Origin: an uncultured Caulobacterales bacterium
GTDB taxonomy: Bacteria > Pseudomonadota > Alphaproteobacteria > Caulobacterales > Maricaulaceae
DNA length: 64,000 nt
NCBI GenBank assembly: GCA_947503715.1
Contig: CANNER010000002.1
Coordinates: forward strand, 310,001 to 374,000
Reading direction: 5' to 3'
A program made the translations under genes and the position numbers. The notes beneath the pieces are model-generated. The model was not told the DNA's origin and ran no database searches. It was given only the letters and a program-made list of their open reading frames with translations. Positions within the stretch are counted from its first letter, which is position 1; each line of letters opens with the position of its first letter. Positions 1 through 7,937 of the stretch are shown in pieces.

Positions 1-1
1 A

Positions 2-355
2 CATGAGGATATGCGCGAGAATTTCGCGACTTACCCCACAAATTGGGGTTTAACCCGCCCCGATAAAAATATCGATCACCGTCGCGTCCCGAATTTGGAG
101 ACGTGGTTCACCCGCGCGGGATATGACATCCCCATCAGCGCGACACCCACCATCTATCAACCCGGCGATATTGTCAGTTGGCGCTTGGATAGCGGGTCGG
201 GTTCAGGCGGCCTGCCACATATCGGCATCGTCTCAGATAAAGTCTCAAGAAACGGCACACCGCTCATCATCCACAATATCGGTCGCGGACCGGAAGAAAG
301 TGGCATTCTCTTTGACCACACGATTACGGGGCATTTTCGCTATTGGGTGAGGTGA
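2..355 (+). CDS. DUF1287 family protein, 3' part only
   Basis: The reading frame is open from base 2, and the residues before the first internal ATG (His-Glu-Asp) fit the family, so the gene begins left of the window. The visible 117 codons carry hallmarks of DUF1287 proteins: a PTNWGL..PDKNIDHRRVPNL block, a YQPGDIVSW turn and an LPHIGIVSD strand followed by a histidine (IIHN) before GRGPEE. In fold terms this resembles NlpC/P60-like small hydrolases that act in the envelope, but the biochemical role of the family is not established. The N-terminal part that would carry any signal peptide and catalytic Cys lies outside the window. A short AT-rich gap of about 70 bases separates it from the next gene. 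The family call is firm; the function is unknown. Confidence 0.8.
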   Translation, partial: HEDMRENFATYPTNWGLTRPDKNIDHRRVPNLETWFTRAGYDIPISATPTIYQPGDIVSWRLDSGSGSGGLPHIGIVSDKVSRNGTPLIIHNIGRGPEESGILFDHTITGHFRYWVR

Positions 356-365
356 TGTATATGAA

Positions 366-407
366 GTTTATGTGTTTATATATAGAATCTTGTATAAATG
401 CATAAAC
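366..407. promoter_or_regulatory. AT-rich promoter region with 7-bp inverted repeat
   Basis: GTTTATG at 366-372 is matched by its exact complement CATAAAC at 401-407, with a very AT-rich spacer that contains TATA-like -10 candidates. It lies just upstream of the ATPase gene at 424. This could be an operator, or chance in AT-rich DNA. Confidence 0.25.
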
Positions 408-423
408 TCTCTATATTTGAGCT

Positions 424-1599
424 ATGGATCCCGTGAGAAACCCCTTTGCGCCCGGTGCGGGCGCGCCGCCCCCTGAACTTGTTGGACGCGCAGATGTTCT
501 TTCATCAATTGATGTTGCTATTCGACGCGCCGCTTTGGGGAAGCCCGCCCGTAGTCACATGCTTTTGGGTTTGAGGGGGACGGGTAAAACGGTTCTGCTG
601 CATCATACCGCGATTAAAGCGCAGGACATGAAAGATATTCTGGTTTGGGAGGCAATGATTGAGGCTCCTGAAGGTGGAGACTTGCCAAAGCTTATTTTTC
701 CGCTTCTTCGCGCCATCCTGAGAAAACTTTCCGTCATAGAAGCCTCGAAAAAAGCCGCTTATTCGGGCCTACGCGCATTAAGAAGTTTCGCCTCTGCCTT
801 TAAGCTTGAAGTCGGAGCTGCCAGTCTAAGTGTGGATCCAGAACCCGGAGTCGCCGATAGCGGGGACCTTTTATTGGACCTTTCTGAGCTTTTTGTTCGA
901 ATTGGCACTGCAGCCAAAGATGCGGGCGGTGTTTTTCTACTCTTATTAGATGAAGTGCAATATTTGAGCGCTCTTGAGCTTTCAGCAATTATCACATCTT
1001 TGCACAAATGCAGCCAAGCTACGCTACCCGTTATATTTATTGGAGGGGGCTTGCCACAGGTTGCGGGGTTGGCTGGAAATGCAAAATCTTATGCGGAACG
1101 CCTCTTCGATTACCATGTAATTGGGCCGCTCTCGGAGCATGAGTCGCGGAAAGCTGTCCAGCAACCGATACTTGATGAAGGCGAGTCGATCACGTCGGAG
1201 GCTTTGGACCAGATCGTCGCTGACACGATGGGTTACCCTTACTTTCTGCAGGAATGGGGGTATCATGCGTGGAATGTGGCAGAGGAGTCCCCCATAAATA
1301 TCGCAGACGCAGTAGCGGCCCGTGAAAATGCCATCCGACGACTGGATGAAGGGTTTTTCAAAGTTCGTCTCGACCGTCTGACACCGAAAGAGCGGGAATA
1401 TGTACATGCAATGGCTTCATTAGGTCGTGAGGGGCCCTACCGTTCCGGCGATATTGCGCAAAAACTTGGCGAGGCTTCTAATAGACTTGGGCCTAGGCGC
1501 GCTGCCATTATCAAAAAAGGTATGATTTATAGTCCTGATCATGGGGATGCGGATTTTACAGTTCCGGGTTTTGCAGATTATTTGCAGAGGCTTGTGTAA
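424..1599 (+). CDS. AAA+ ATP-binding protein (AAA_16 / archaeal-ATPase type)
   Basis: A 391-residue soluble P-loop ATPase. The Walker A motif GLRGTGKT lies at about residues 49-56, Walker B LLLLDEVQYL at about 172-181, and a sensor-1-like strand (VIFIGGG) follows. The last 80 residues look like a winged helix (KEREYVHAM onward). This order of NTP-binding core, helical lid and C-terminal wHTH is typical of the stand-alone AAA_16 or 'archaeal ATPase' family, often found in accessory regions; substrates are generally unknown. No signal peptide or membrane segment is seen. The ATG has only a weak Shine-Dalgarno (GAG). It is monocistronic: a heat-shock promoter for dnaK follows. The ATPase call is firm; a link to stress or mobile-element biology would be guesswork. 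Confidence 0.75.
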   Translation: MDPVRNPFAPGAGAPPPELVGRADVLSSIDVAIRRAALGKPARSHMLLGLRGTGKTVLLHHTAIKAQDMKDILVWEAMIEAPEGGDLPKLIFPLLRAILRKLSVIEASKKAAYSGLRALRSFASAFKLEVGAASLSVDPEPGVADSGDLLLDLSELFVRIGTAAKDAGGVFLLLLDEVQYLSALELSAIITSLHKCSQATLPVIFIGGGLPQVAGLAGNAKSYAERLFDYHVIGPLSEHESRKAVQQPILDEGESITSEALDQIVADTMGYPYFLQEWGYHAWNVAEESPINIADAVAARENAIRRLDEGFFKVRLDRLTPKEREYVHAMASLGREGPYRSGDIAQKLGEASNRLGPRRAAIIKKGMIYSPDHGDADFTVPGFADYLQRLV

Positions 1600-1665
1600 C
1601 TCTGAATTCTGAAGAAGCTAGAATCAGATATCCTTTGCGCCAGCAGAAAAATCTCTCCCCCAGCC

Positions 1666-1693
1666 CTTGCGAGTCAGGTCCTGCGCCCCATAT
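1666..1693 (+). promoter_or_regulatory. sigma-32 (RpoH) heat-shock promoter of dnaK
   Basis: CTTGCG at 1666-1671, a spacer of exactly 14 bases, then CCCCATAT at 1686-1693. This matches the RpoH consensus (CTTGAA, 13-15 bases, CCCCATNT) almost perfectly. Transcription would start near 1700, giving dnaK a leader of about 105 bases. Confidence 0.85.
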
Positions 1694-1805
1694 CGGGTCC
1701 AGAACGAGGGTCAGACCGTGCAACCGGTATGTTGTCCTGCCCTCATTATTGATATCCGCGGATGCCGCATGATGCAGGTCCGCCAAAGAATTTGGAGCAT
1801 GATAC

Positions 1806-3716
1806 ATGTCTAAAGTGATCGGTATCGACCTCGGCACCACGAATTCCTGTGTTGCGGTCATGGACGGCGATAAGCCGAAAGTTATTGAAAATGCGGAAGG
1901 GCAACGTACGACCCCATCCGTCGTCGCCTTTACAGAGGACGGCGAACGCCTGATCGGAACGCCCGCGCGTCGTCAGGCCGTTACAAACCCTGAACATACA
2001 TATTTCGCGGTCAAGCGTTTGATCGGTCGTCCGTTCACGGATGCCGCCGTCAAGAAGGACGCGAAACTCGTTCCCTATAAAATCGTCAAGGGCAAGGGCG
2101 GCGATGCCTATGTCCAAGGCCGTGACAAGGAACTGTCCCCGGCTGAAATCTCCGCCATGACGCTCACGAAGATGAAGGAAACGGCTGAGGATTATCTCGG
2201 CGCGACCGTCTCGCAGGCCGTCATCACGGTTCCAGCCTACTTTAACGATGCCCAGCGTCAGGCCACAAAAGATGCCGGTAAGATTGCCGGTCTCGAAGTC
2301 CTGCGCATCATCAACGAGCCGACAGCGGCAGCGCTGGCTTACGGCATGAACAAAGAAGACGGTAAAACCATCGCGGTTTACGATCTCGGCGGTGGTACAT
2401 TCGATGTGTCCATCCTGGAAATCGGTGACGGTGTGTTTGAGGTCAAATCCACAAACGGCGATACATTCCTCGGCGGTGAAGATTTCGATATGCGCATCGT
2501 TGAGTATTTCGCGGATGAGTTCAAAAAAGAAAACGCCATCGATCTGAAAGCCGACAAGCTCGCATTACAGCGTCTGCGCGAAGAAGCCGAGAAGGCGAAG
2601 AAGGAACTGTCTACTGCGTCCAGTTATGAAGTGAACCTGCCCTTTATCACCGCCGATGCGACGGGCCCGAAACATTTGAACATGAAGCTGTCCCGCGCCA
2701 AGCTGGAAACGCTTGTCGGCGACCTGATCAAGCGCACAATCGCGCCGATCAAAAAGGCCGTCTCGGATGCCGGACTGACCGTCAAAGATATCGATGACGT
2801 CGTTCTCGTTGGCGGGATGACCCGTATGCCGGCTGTGCAAAAGGCCGTGTCAGATTATTTCGGTAAGGAACCGCATAAAGGTGTGAACCCGGATGAAGTC
2901 GTCGCCATGGGCGCGGCCATTCAGGCGGGTGTCTTGCAGGGCGATGTCAAAGACGTCCTCCTCCTTGACGTGACGCCGCTGTCGCTCGGTATTGAAACCG
3001 AAGGTGGCTTGTTCACACGTATGATTGACCGGAACACAACAATCCCGACCAAGAAGTCTCAGGTCTATTCGACTGCGACGGATAATCAGGCCGCTGTGAC
3101 GATTAAGGTCAGCCAGGGTGAACGCGAAATGGCCGCGGACAATAAACTGCTGGGTCAGTTCGACCTCGTCGGTATTCCGCCCGCACCGCGCGGCATGCCA
3201 CAAATCGAAGTCACATTCGATATCGACGCCAACGGCATCGTGAATGTGTCGGCGAAAGACAATGCGACAGGCAAGGAACAGCAGATCCGTATCCAAGCTT
3301 CCGGTGGTCTCTCAGACGATGATATCGAAGCGATGGTCAAAGACGCCGAAGCCAATGCGGAAGGCGACAAAGCCCGCCGCGAATTGGTCGAAGCCAAGAA
3401 CCAAGCCGAAGCCCTCGTCCATAAAGCCCAGACCGACTTGGCTGAACATGGCGAAGCTGTCGATGATGAGCTGAAAGGCCAGATCGAAGAGGCACTGAAA
3501 GAGACTGAAGACGTCATGGAAGGCGAAGACACAGCCCTGATCGTCGATAAGACACAGGTCCTCTCCGCCGCACTCATGAAAATGGGCCAAGCCATGTATG
3601 AAACAGCACAGGCCGAACAGGATGCAGGTCCGGCGTCACAAGCCGACCAAGCGGATGATGACGATGTCGTCGACGCTGAGTTTGAAGATGTCGAAGATGA
3701 TGAGAACGCCGCTTAA
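1806..3716 (+). CDS. dnaK: Chaperone DnaK (Hsp70)
   Basis: A 636-residue Hsp70, the usual length. The protein opens with the phosphate-binding loop [13 protein letters not shown], contains the ATPase signatures [13 protein letters not shown] and [13 protein letters not shown] and the hinge region [14 protein letters not shown], followed by the beta-sandwich substrate domain and a helical lid ending in an acidic tail. It binds exposed hydrophobic peptides in an ATP-driven cycle with DnaJ and GrpE. An RpoH promoter lies about 115 bases upstream and a strong terminator follows, so the gene is transcribed alone here. Its usual partner dnaJ is about 1.2 kb downstream, beyond two small secreted-protein genes. 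Confidence 0.98.
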   Translation: MSKVIGIDLGTTNSCVAVMDGDKPKVIENAEGQRTTPSVVAFTEDGERLIGTPARRQAVTNPEHTYFAVKRLIGRPFTDAAVKKDAKLVPYKIVKGKGGDAYVQGRDKELSPAEISAMTLTKMKETAEDYLGATVSQAVITVPAYFNDAQRQATKDAGKIAGLEVLRIINEPTAAALAYGMNKEDGKTIAVYDLGGGTFDVSILEIGDGVFEVKSTNGDTFLGGEDFDMRIVEYFADEFKKENAIDLKADKLALQRLREEAEKAKKELSTASSYEVNLPFITADATGPKHLNMKLSRAKLETLVGDLIKRTIAPIKKAVSDAGLTVKDIDDVVLVGGMTRMPAVQKAVSDYFGKEPHKGVNPDEVVAMGAAIQAGVLQGDVKDVLLLDVTPLSLGIETEGGLFTRMIDRNTTIPTKKSQVYSTATDNQAAVTIKVSQGEREMAADNKLLGQFDLVGIPPAPRGMPQIEVTFDIDANGIVNVSAKDNATGKEQQIRIQASGGLSDDDIEAMVKDAEANAEGDKARRELVEAKNQAEALVHKAQTDLAEHGEAVDDELKGQIEEALKETEDVMEGEDTALIVDKTQVLSAALMKMGQAMYETAQAEQDAGPASQADQADDDDVVDAEFEDVEDDENAA

Positions 3717-3748
3717 ACCCGGCTGTCCATCATAGGCCAATAAGACCC

Positions 3749-3784
3749 GACCCTTCCGGTTTAACTCGGGAGGGTCTTTTTATT
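3749..3784 (+). terminator. Rho-independent terminator of dnaK
   Basis: A 10-bp stem (GACCCTTCCG / CGGGAGGGTC, one G-U pair) with an 8-base loop, followed by a T-rich run. It closes the dnaK transcript and isolates the inserted small genes from heat-shock readthrough. Confidence 0.9.
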
Positions 3785-3866
3785 ATCAAAGTACGCGAAC
3801 TGGAATCCAAAATACCCTTGACACAAAGTCTCACGATACGCATGAAATCTTTAAATTAGTAGGTGT

Positions 3867-4354
3867 ATTGTAAAAATTGCTATTATTGGTGTTGGTTTGT
3901 TCTGCTTAACTCAAGCCTTTGGGGCCTCTGCTCAAGTCAATCAAAAATCAGACAATCCCGAAGAACCGATTTTCTGGGGTGGCGAAGAAGTCGAAAACTC
4001 AACATGTTGGGGGTGGGATTGTGGAACAACATCAGGTCGGGGTGACCCCACCGGAAGCTACGGCACTGGCGGAAATAGCCCAGGCGAAGGTTTTGGATCC
4101 GACCCCTATTACAACCCCGGTGATGATGGTTTGGGCGGGTTAGGTTTCGATCCACAGAATCCTTTTCAAGGATCTTGCATAAATCATTGCTGGGATCATG
4201 TAAAAAAGCTTTCGAGAATTGCATGCAGGCAACTAAAGATGGAAGTCCAGAGACCTTAAATATACCCCTGAGACTTGAATTATGTCGTGATTTCCAAGCG
4301 CAATTTTTTCAAAATGTACGGACGATCATAACTGCCATTAGTTTCCACAGTTAG
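3867..4354 (+). pseudogene. Small secreted protein, frameshifted (paralogue of next gene)
   Basis: The frame from 3867 reads an apparent signal peptide (IVKIAIIGVGLF...AFGASAQ) and then a Gly/Pro/Asp-rich segment with WGWDCG, but has no ATG, GTG or TTG before codon 3897; the first possible codon is ATT with a poorly spaced AGGTG. After WDHVKK the frame runs into a stop at 4257. Reading in the -1 frame from the A AAA AAG run at 4202-4208 restores AFENCMQATKDG and continues to a stop at 4354, and aligns well with the WDHAKKTLEICIDVTG segment and the end of the next gene. So it is a decayed paralogue, a sequencing error in the A run, or a programmed -1 frameshift gene with a rare start. The missing start favours decay. 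Function unknown. Confidence 0.6.
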
Positions 4355-4377
4355 GTGTTGGTTTGAAGGAGGATTTA

Positions 4378-4734
4378 ATGAAAGTAACTTTTATTATTTT
4401 CTTTTCGGTGCTCTTTTTATGCTTTCCTACTTTTGCTCAAGAACTAGAGAGGGAGACCGGCAATGAAATTTGTACTGAAACCGACTGTGAGATTAGTTAT
4501 GATGAATGGCGATATGTTTTAGACGTAGAGGTTGACCCTCGAAATGAAAATCAAATGATCTGTCTCAGCCATAGTTGGGATCATGCAAAAAAGACATTGG
4601 AAATTTGTATTGATGTAACTGGAGCGACTGTAAATGAATTTGAATCGCCCGGACACAAACTGCAAATGTGCCTTGATCAACAGATACAGTCCTTCAAGAA
4701 AAATGTAGAAAAACACCAGTGCTTGAAATCCTAA
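4378..4734 (+). CDS. Small secreted protein of unknown function
   Basis: A 118-residue protein starting at the ATG that follows an ideal AAGGAGG at 4366-4372; a TTG at 4363 overlaps that site and is rejected. Residues 1-20 are a classical signal peptide (KVTFIIFFSVLFLCF, cleavage after TFAQ). The mature part is acidic, with six cysteines (EICTETDCE, MICLSHSWDHAKK, EICIDV, QMCLDQ, HQCLKS), so disulfides in the periplasm or outside are likely. It is paralogous to the broken gene just upstream, sharing the WDH-x-KK...C...C pattern. Base composition is clearly more AT-rich than dnaK and dnaJ on either side, suggesting an inserted island. No family was recognised. Confidence 0.7.
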   Translation: MKVTFIIFFSVLFLCFPTFAQELERETGNEICTETDCEISYDEWRYVLDVEVDPRNENQMICLSHSWDHAKKTLEICIDVTGATVNEFESPGHKLQMCLDQQIQSFKKNVEKHQCLKS

Positions 4735-4743
4735 ATCTTTATG

Positions 4744-4790
4744 GGCCATCAAAGACTCAATAAGTTTTGATATTTTGATGGCCTAAAAAT
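4744..4790 (+). terminator. Probable terminator after the small secreted protein
   Basis: GGCCATCAAA at 4744-4753 pairs with TTTGATGGCC at 4774-4783, a perfect 10-bp stem with a 20-base loop, followed by TAAAAATTTT. A second, better hairpin lies just downstream. Confidence 0.6.
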
Positions 4791-4815
4791 TTTATCACCT
4801 CACTGATTGATATTT

Positions 4816-4854
4816 AGCCTTTCTGACTTACATCAGAGAGGCTTTCTTAATTTT
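4816..4854 (+). terminator. Rho-independent terminator upstream of dnaJ
   Basis: An 11-bp stem, AGCCTTTCTGA (4816-4826) with TCAGAGAGGCT (4833-4843), one G-U pair, 6-base loop, then TTCTTAATTTT. It would block transcription from the inserted genes into dnaJ, implying that dnaJ has its own start site in 4855-4907. A small CCGAG/CTCGG hairpin lies there at 4871-4885. Confidence 0.75.
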
Positions 4855-4907
4855 ATGGGGAAACGCTATTCCGAGCCTGTCTCGGTCTGCGAAGGAAACC
4901 GACTTAC

Positions 4908-6071
4908 ATGTCCAAACGCGATTATTACGAAATTCTGGGCGTTCCTAAAAACGCCGATGAGAAAACGATGAAATCCGCCTTCCGCAAGAAGGCGATGGAA
5001 TGCCATCCGGACCGTCATCCTGATGACGAAGGCGCGGAAGCGCGGTTCAAGGAATTGAACGAAGCTTATGGCGTCCTCTCTGACGAACAAAAGCGCGCGG
5101 CCTATGACCGGATGGGTCATGCGGCGTTCTCGCAAGGGGGCGGCGGAGGCGGTGGCGGCTTCCAGGATTTCAATGATATTTTCAGCCAGATGTTTGGCGG
5201 CAGCGGGGGCGGCGGCTTCGCCGATATGTTTGGCGGCGGCGGACGTCGTCAGCGTGAAACGGTGCAGCGTGGCTCTGACCTCCGCTATGAACTCGACATT
5301 ACGCTGGAAGAGGCTTTCGCGGGCAAGGATGTGGAGATCACGGTCCCGATTGCTGAGGATTGCGATCGCTGTGACGGCGTCGGGGCGGAACCCGGGGCGG
5401 AAGTTGAGACATGTTCGACTTGTAACGGTATTGGCCGCGTGCGCACCAATCAGGGGCTCTTCACCATGGAACGCGCTTGCCCGACTTGTGGCGGGCAGGG
5501 CGAATATGTGTCTGACCCTTGCATCCAATGTGACGGACAGGGGCAGGTGCGCCAGCAAACCGAACTCGACGTGTCCATTCCCGCGGGTGTCGAAGACGGC
5601 ACGCGCATTCGCCTGACCGGGCAAGGCGATGCTGCGCCGAAACGGGGCGGCGGCGGCGGGCGTCAACGCGGTGATCTCTATATTTTCGTCGGCGTGAAAT
5701 CGCATGAATTATTCGAACGTGAAGCCGCCAATCTCTTTTGCCGTGCGCCCGTGCCGATGGCCACGGCCGCCCTAGGCGGAGAGATCGAAATCCCGACCAT
5801 TGATGGTGGGAGGTCGAAAGTGAAAGTCGCCGAAGGCAGCCAATCCGGCAAGCGCCTGCGCCTGCGTGGAAAAGGGATGAGCGTCTTACGCTCGGACCGT
5901 CGCGGCGATATGTATGTTGAACTCGCGGTCGAAACACCGTCCGGCCTGACCAAGCGTCAGCGCGAATTGCTGGAAGAGTTTGCTGCAGAGGGCGGCGATC
6001 ACACGGCCTCACCGGAGAGCCGGAATTTCTTTGATAAAGCGAAACGCTTCTGGGATGAACTTGTCGACTAG
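4908..6071 (+). CDS. dnaJ: Chaperone DnaJ (Hsp40)
   Basis: A 387-residue type I Hsp40. The J-domain occupies residues 1-70, with the HPD motif in CHPDRHPDD that stimulates DnaK's ATPase. A Gly/Phe-rich linker follows (about 78-120, rich in GGGGGF). The zinc-binding domain has four CxxCxGxG modules (CDRCDGVG, CSTCNGIG, CPTCGGQG, CIQCDGQG), and the C-terminal peptide-binding domains end at KRFWDELVD. An AAGGAAA site precedes the ATG. It is on the same strand as dnaK but separated by two small genes and three terminators, so coordinated heat control would need a separate promoter; no sigma-32 element was found in the short gap. Confidence 0.97.
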   Translation: MSKRDYYEILGVPKNADEKTMKSAFRKKAMECHPDRHPDDEGAEARFKELNEAYGVLSDEQKRAAYDRMGHAAFSQGGGGGGGGFQDFNDIFSQMFGGSGGGGFADMFGGGGRRQRETVQRGSDLRYELDITLEEAFAGKDVEITVPIAEDCDRCDGVGAEPGAEVETCSTCNGIGRVRTNQGLFTMERACPTCGGQGEYVSDPCIQCDGQGQVRQQTELDVSIPAGVEDGTRIRLTGQGDAAPKRGGGGGRQRGDLYIFVGVKSHELFEREAANLFCRAPVPMATAALGGEIEIPTIDGGRSKVKVAEGSQSGKRLRLRGKGMSVLRSDRRGDMYVELAVETPSGLTKRQRELLEEFAAEGGDHTASPESRNFFDKAKRFWDELVD

Positions 6072-6077
6072 CAAAGT

Positions 6078-6884
6078 TTAAAGCAATTGCGTTCCAATAT
6101 AAATAACAGATGGGTACGCGGCACCAAAGGCCCAGACGAACGCGTTCAGTCCCATAAAGAGGCCGACGCTGAGGTGAAAAACTATTCCGACAAAAATGCC
6201 AAGAAAGAATATTCCTCCGTCAAAGAAAAAAATAAATGGAAATAAAATTTCCCACCCTATTGTTGCCCAGCAAATCAAAAGACTGGCCCCAGCATAACGT
6301 TTGAAGAAGTCTTGTGTGAATTTGTTGCCATATGTGTGGGTGGACAGGACGCCTTTCGCCGCCAAGCCTTGACGCCAGCTTGAGGAAAAGAGTTTTGAAA
6401 AACCTGACGCAAAATAAGAAATGCAGAGTTGTCCTGCGATAAAAATAATTCCGACCAGATTAATGAACTCAGACGAACTTAGACAAAAACAAACGAGGAC
6501 GGCGATAGAGACGAAGAAGGACATCTGATCCGCGCCGTCCGTGCCTAGATCCTGTCTATAATATAGCAGAAACATACAGGCAAAAATGACAGTCCCTAGA
6601 ATTTTTCCGTAAACAGGTGCGACGTCAGTCAAAATGAACAACACTGAGAGAAAGCCGCATAGGGTACAGGTAAGACCTATACCCATCATGCCTTGTGGGG
6701 AATAAATTCGGGCTAATAATCCAACAGCTGGGGACCTTCTCATCCAAGTCGGGCCAATAATATTCCAATCGAAAATACCACGTGGTGCCAGCTCATATTT
6801 TAATGCGGCCATTTCAAGCGACTTTACCGCCCCTGAAATAGATAAAAGCAAACAAGTGAGAGTATAGGTGTCAAATATTGTCAT
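6078..6884 (-). CDS. HTTM-like polytopic membrane protein
   Basis: A 268-residue protein with about seven hydrophobic segments. Its pattern (an N-terminal helix, MRRSP and GLLARIYSPQ region, a central FASGFSKLFSSSWRQG segment, GWEILFPFIFF and a final FHLSVGLFMGLNAF) resembles the HTTM fold (horizontally transferred transmembrane domain, vitamin-K gamma-carboxylase-like). SdpB, which matures the Bacillus SdpC toxin, belongs to that fold. It is the last gene of a three-gene minus-strand operon; its ATG overlaps the stop of the 184-residue gene by four bases (ATGA). Composition is AT-rich relative to the flanking core genes. The membrane nature is certain, the HTTM assignment likely, the function unknown. 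Confidence 0.6.
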   Translation of the reverse strand: MTIFDTYTLTCLLLSISGAVKSLEMAALKYELAPRGIFDWNIIGPTWMRRSPAVGLLARIYSPQGMMGIGLTCTLCGFLSVLFILTDVAPVYGKILGTVIFACMFLLYYRQDLGTDGADQMSFFVSIAVLVCFCLSSSEFINLVGIIFIAGQLCISYFASGFSKLFSSSWRQGLAAKGVLSTHTYGNKFTQDFFKRYAGASLLICWATIGWEILFPFIFFFDGGIFFLGIFVGIVFHLSVGLFMGLNAFVWAFGAAYPSVIYIGTQLL

Positions 6885-7435
6885 TTTACGGGGTGAAAAT
6901 CCGATCTGCAGACAGGAATGACAACACGCTCTCCGGAGGCCTGTGTGGCTTCTGCCACAATGAATTGACGCGCGATTATAGTCTCGTCCTTCAGGGGAAG
7001 ATGTAGAATGTAATTCAACATGCCAATATATCCGTCTGAGAGTTTAATGGTCGCGTCTCGAATATCACGCGAGGTGTCATCCTCTGTGTTTCGAACCGTA
7101 TTATAGGTTGTTTTAATTGAGGCGACGCAATCGAAGAAAAACTTCTGGATACGTTTCTTTGGATTCCAGATGATATCAAACCAACTGCGCTCAATCATAT
7201 ATGGGATCTCAGACCAGCTGGAAAGACTTCCATCCTCAAACTTTTCTCTGACTAATATTCGCGTGTCATAGATGCCGGGATTTGGCGCAAAAAAAGTATA
7301 GATGGGTAGGAGTCGAAATCTCCAAATGAAGGAGGCCCCCAATATTCTATCCCGTATCGGCCCTATCTGCCAAAGCGCGGAAAGGCTTAACCAGAATGCA
7401 AAGAGGGAGCCGACAACACCGTCGACCCAACTCAT
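6881..7435 (-). CDS. HTTM-partner membrane-anchored protein (SdpA-like position)
   Basis: A 184-residue protein with one N-terminal membrane helix (about residues 8-24, VVGSLFAFWLSLSALW) and a soluble domain that starts with LLPIYTFFAPNPGIYDTRIL. FFAPNP-type motifs with a conserved acidic/Arg segment are, in my recollection, common in small proteins encoded next to HTTM proteins, and the layout (single TM, then a domain of about 150 residues) matches SdpA beside SdpB. It overlaps both neighbours by ATGA, so the three products are probably made in fixed ratio. No catalytic motif is visible. The partner role is inferred from context, not from a known reaction. Confidence 0.55.
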   Translation of the reverse strand: MSWVDGVVGSLFAFWLSLSALWQIGPIRDRILGASFIWRFRLLPIYTFFAPNPGIYDTRILVREKFEDGSLSSWSEIPYMIERSWFDIIWNPKKRIQKFFFDCVASIKTTYNTVRNTEDDTSRDIRDATIKLSDGYIGMLNYILHLPLKDETIIARQFIVAEATQASGERVVIPVCRSDFHPVK

Positions 7436-7809
7436 TTAATACTGCGCTTTGCGTCTCGGACCTCGTCACGAAGTTTTGAAAGAACATTCACGGCTGTGCC
7501 ATTTTCTTCAACGCTTTCCAGTTCGACGAGATCCCCTGCTAGCTTTTTAAGACGGAAACCAATGTCTTTGCGATCTGCAATAGATTTTCCATATTCTGTG
7601 TAGAGCGAAAATGTCAGGTTGGCGACACCAATTACGAGTGCGGCTGCGGCAAGCGTTGTTGCCTTTGGTGCCGCGTCGAGTGCGAAATTTAATTTTCCAG
7701 TTTCCGCTTGGGACGCCAGATCTAGGGCGCGGTCCAGCGCTCCAATCTCATCATCTGTGAGTGAAAGCTCCTTGATCAACTCTCCGCCGAGTTTTTTGCG
7801 ACTTGCCAT
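7432..7809 (-). CDS. Small protein opening the HTTM operon, unknown function
   Basis: A 125-residue protein. Residues 1-45 are charged and helical (LTDDEIGALDRALDLA). Residues 50-70 form a hydrophobic Ala-rich helix (TTLAAAALVIGVANLTF) long enough to span a membrane, and the rest is a charged, probably coiled-coil tail (LRDEVRDAKRSIK). There is no signal peptide. Its stop overlaps the start of the next gene (ATGA), making it the first member of the HTTM operon. By position it could be a substrate, immunity or scaffold protein, but no sequence feature decides between these. No family recognised. The AT-rich gap 7810-7937 upstream must hold the operon promoter. Confidence 0.6.
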   Translation of the reverse strand: MASRKKLGGELIKELSLTDDEIGALDRALDLASQAETGKLNFALDAAPKATTLAAAALVIGVANLTFSLYTEYGKSIADRKDIGFRLKKLAGDLVELESVEENGTAVNVLSKLRDEVRDAKRSIK

Positions 7810-7937
7810 AATATGCCCCTGTAATTAATTATACCTAAGGTTGTATATATGTGCCGCTTTAAAATAAAGAAATATTTTTTAATTTATGACGGTTTGACTT
7901 TTTAGGGGCGCGTAAGTTACTGAAAATAACAAAAATA
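7810..7937. other. AT-rich intergenic region between two minus-strand operons
   Basis: 128 bases, very AT-rich. It should contain the promoter of the HTTM operon (reading left) and the 3' end of the avidin operon. Runs such as TAATTAATTATA near 7825 could be a -10 region, but no clear -35/-10 pair or terminator hairpin stands out. Confidence 0.3.

Noticed and set aside
3863-4045. 60-codon frame starting at a GTG near the broken secreted-protein gene
   Set aside because: It is out of frame with the signal peptide and with the part that aligns to the paralogue; only the other frame has homology support.
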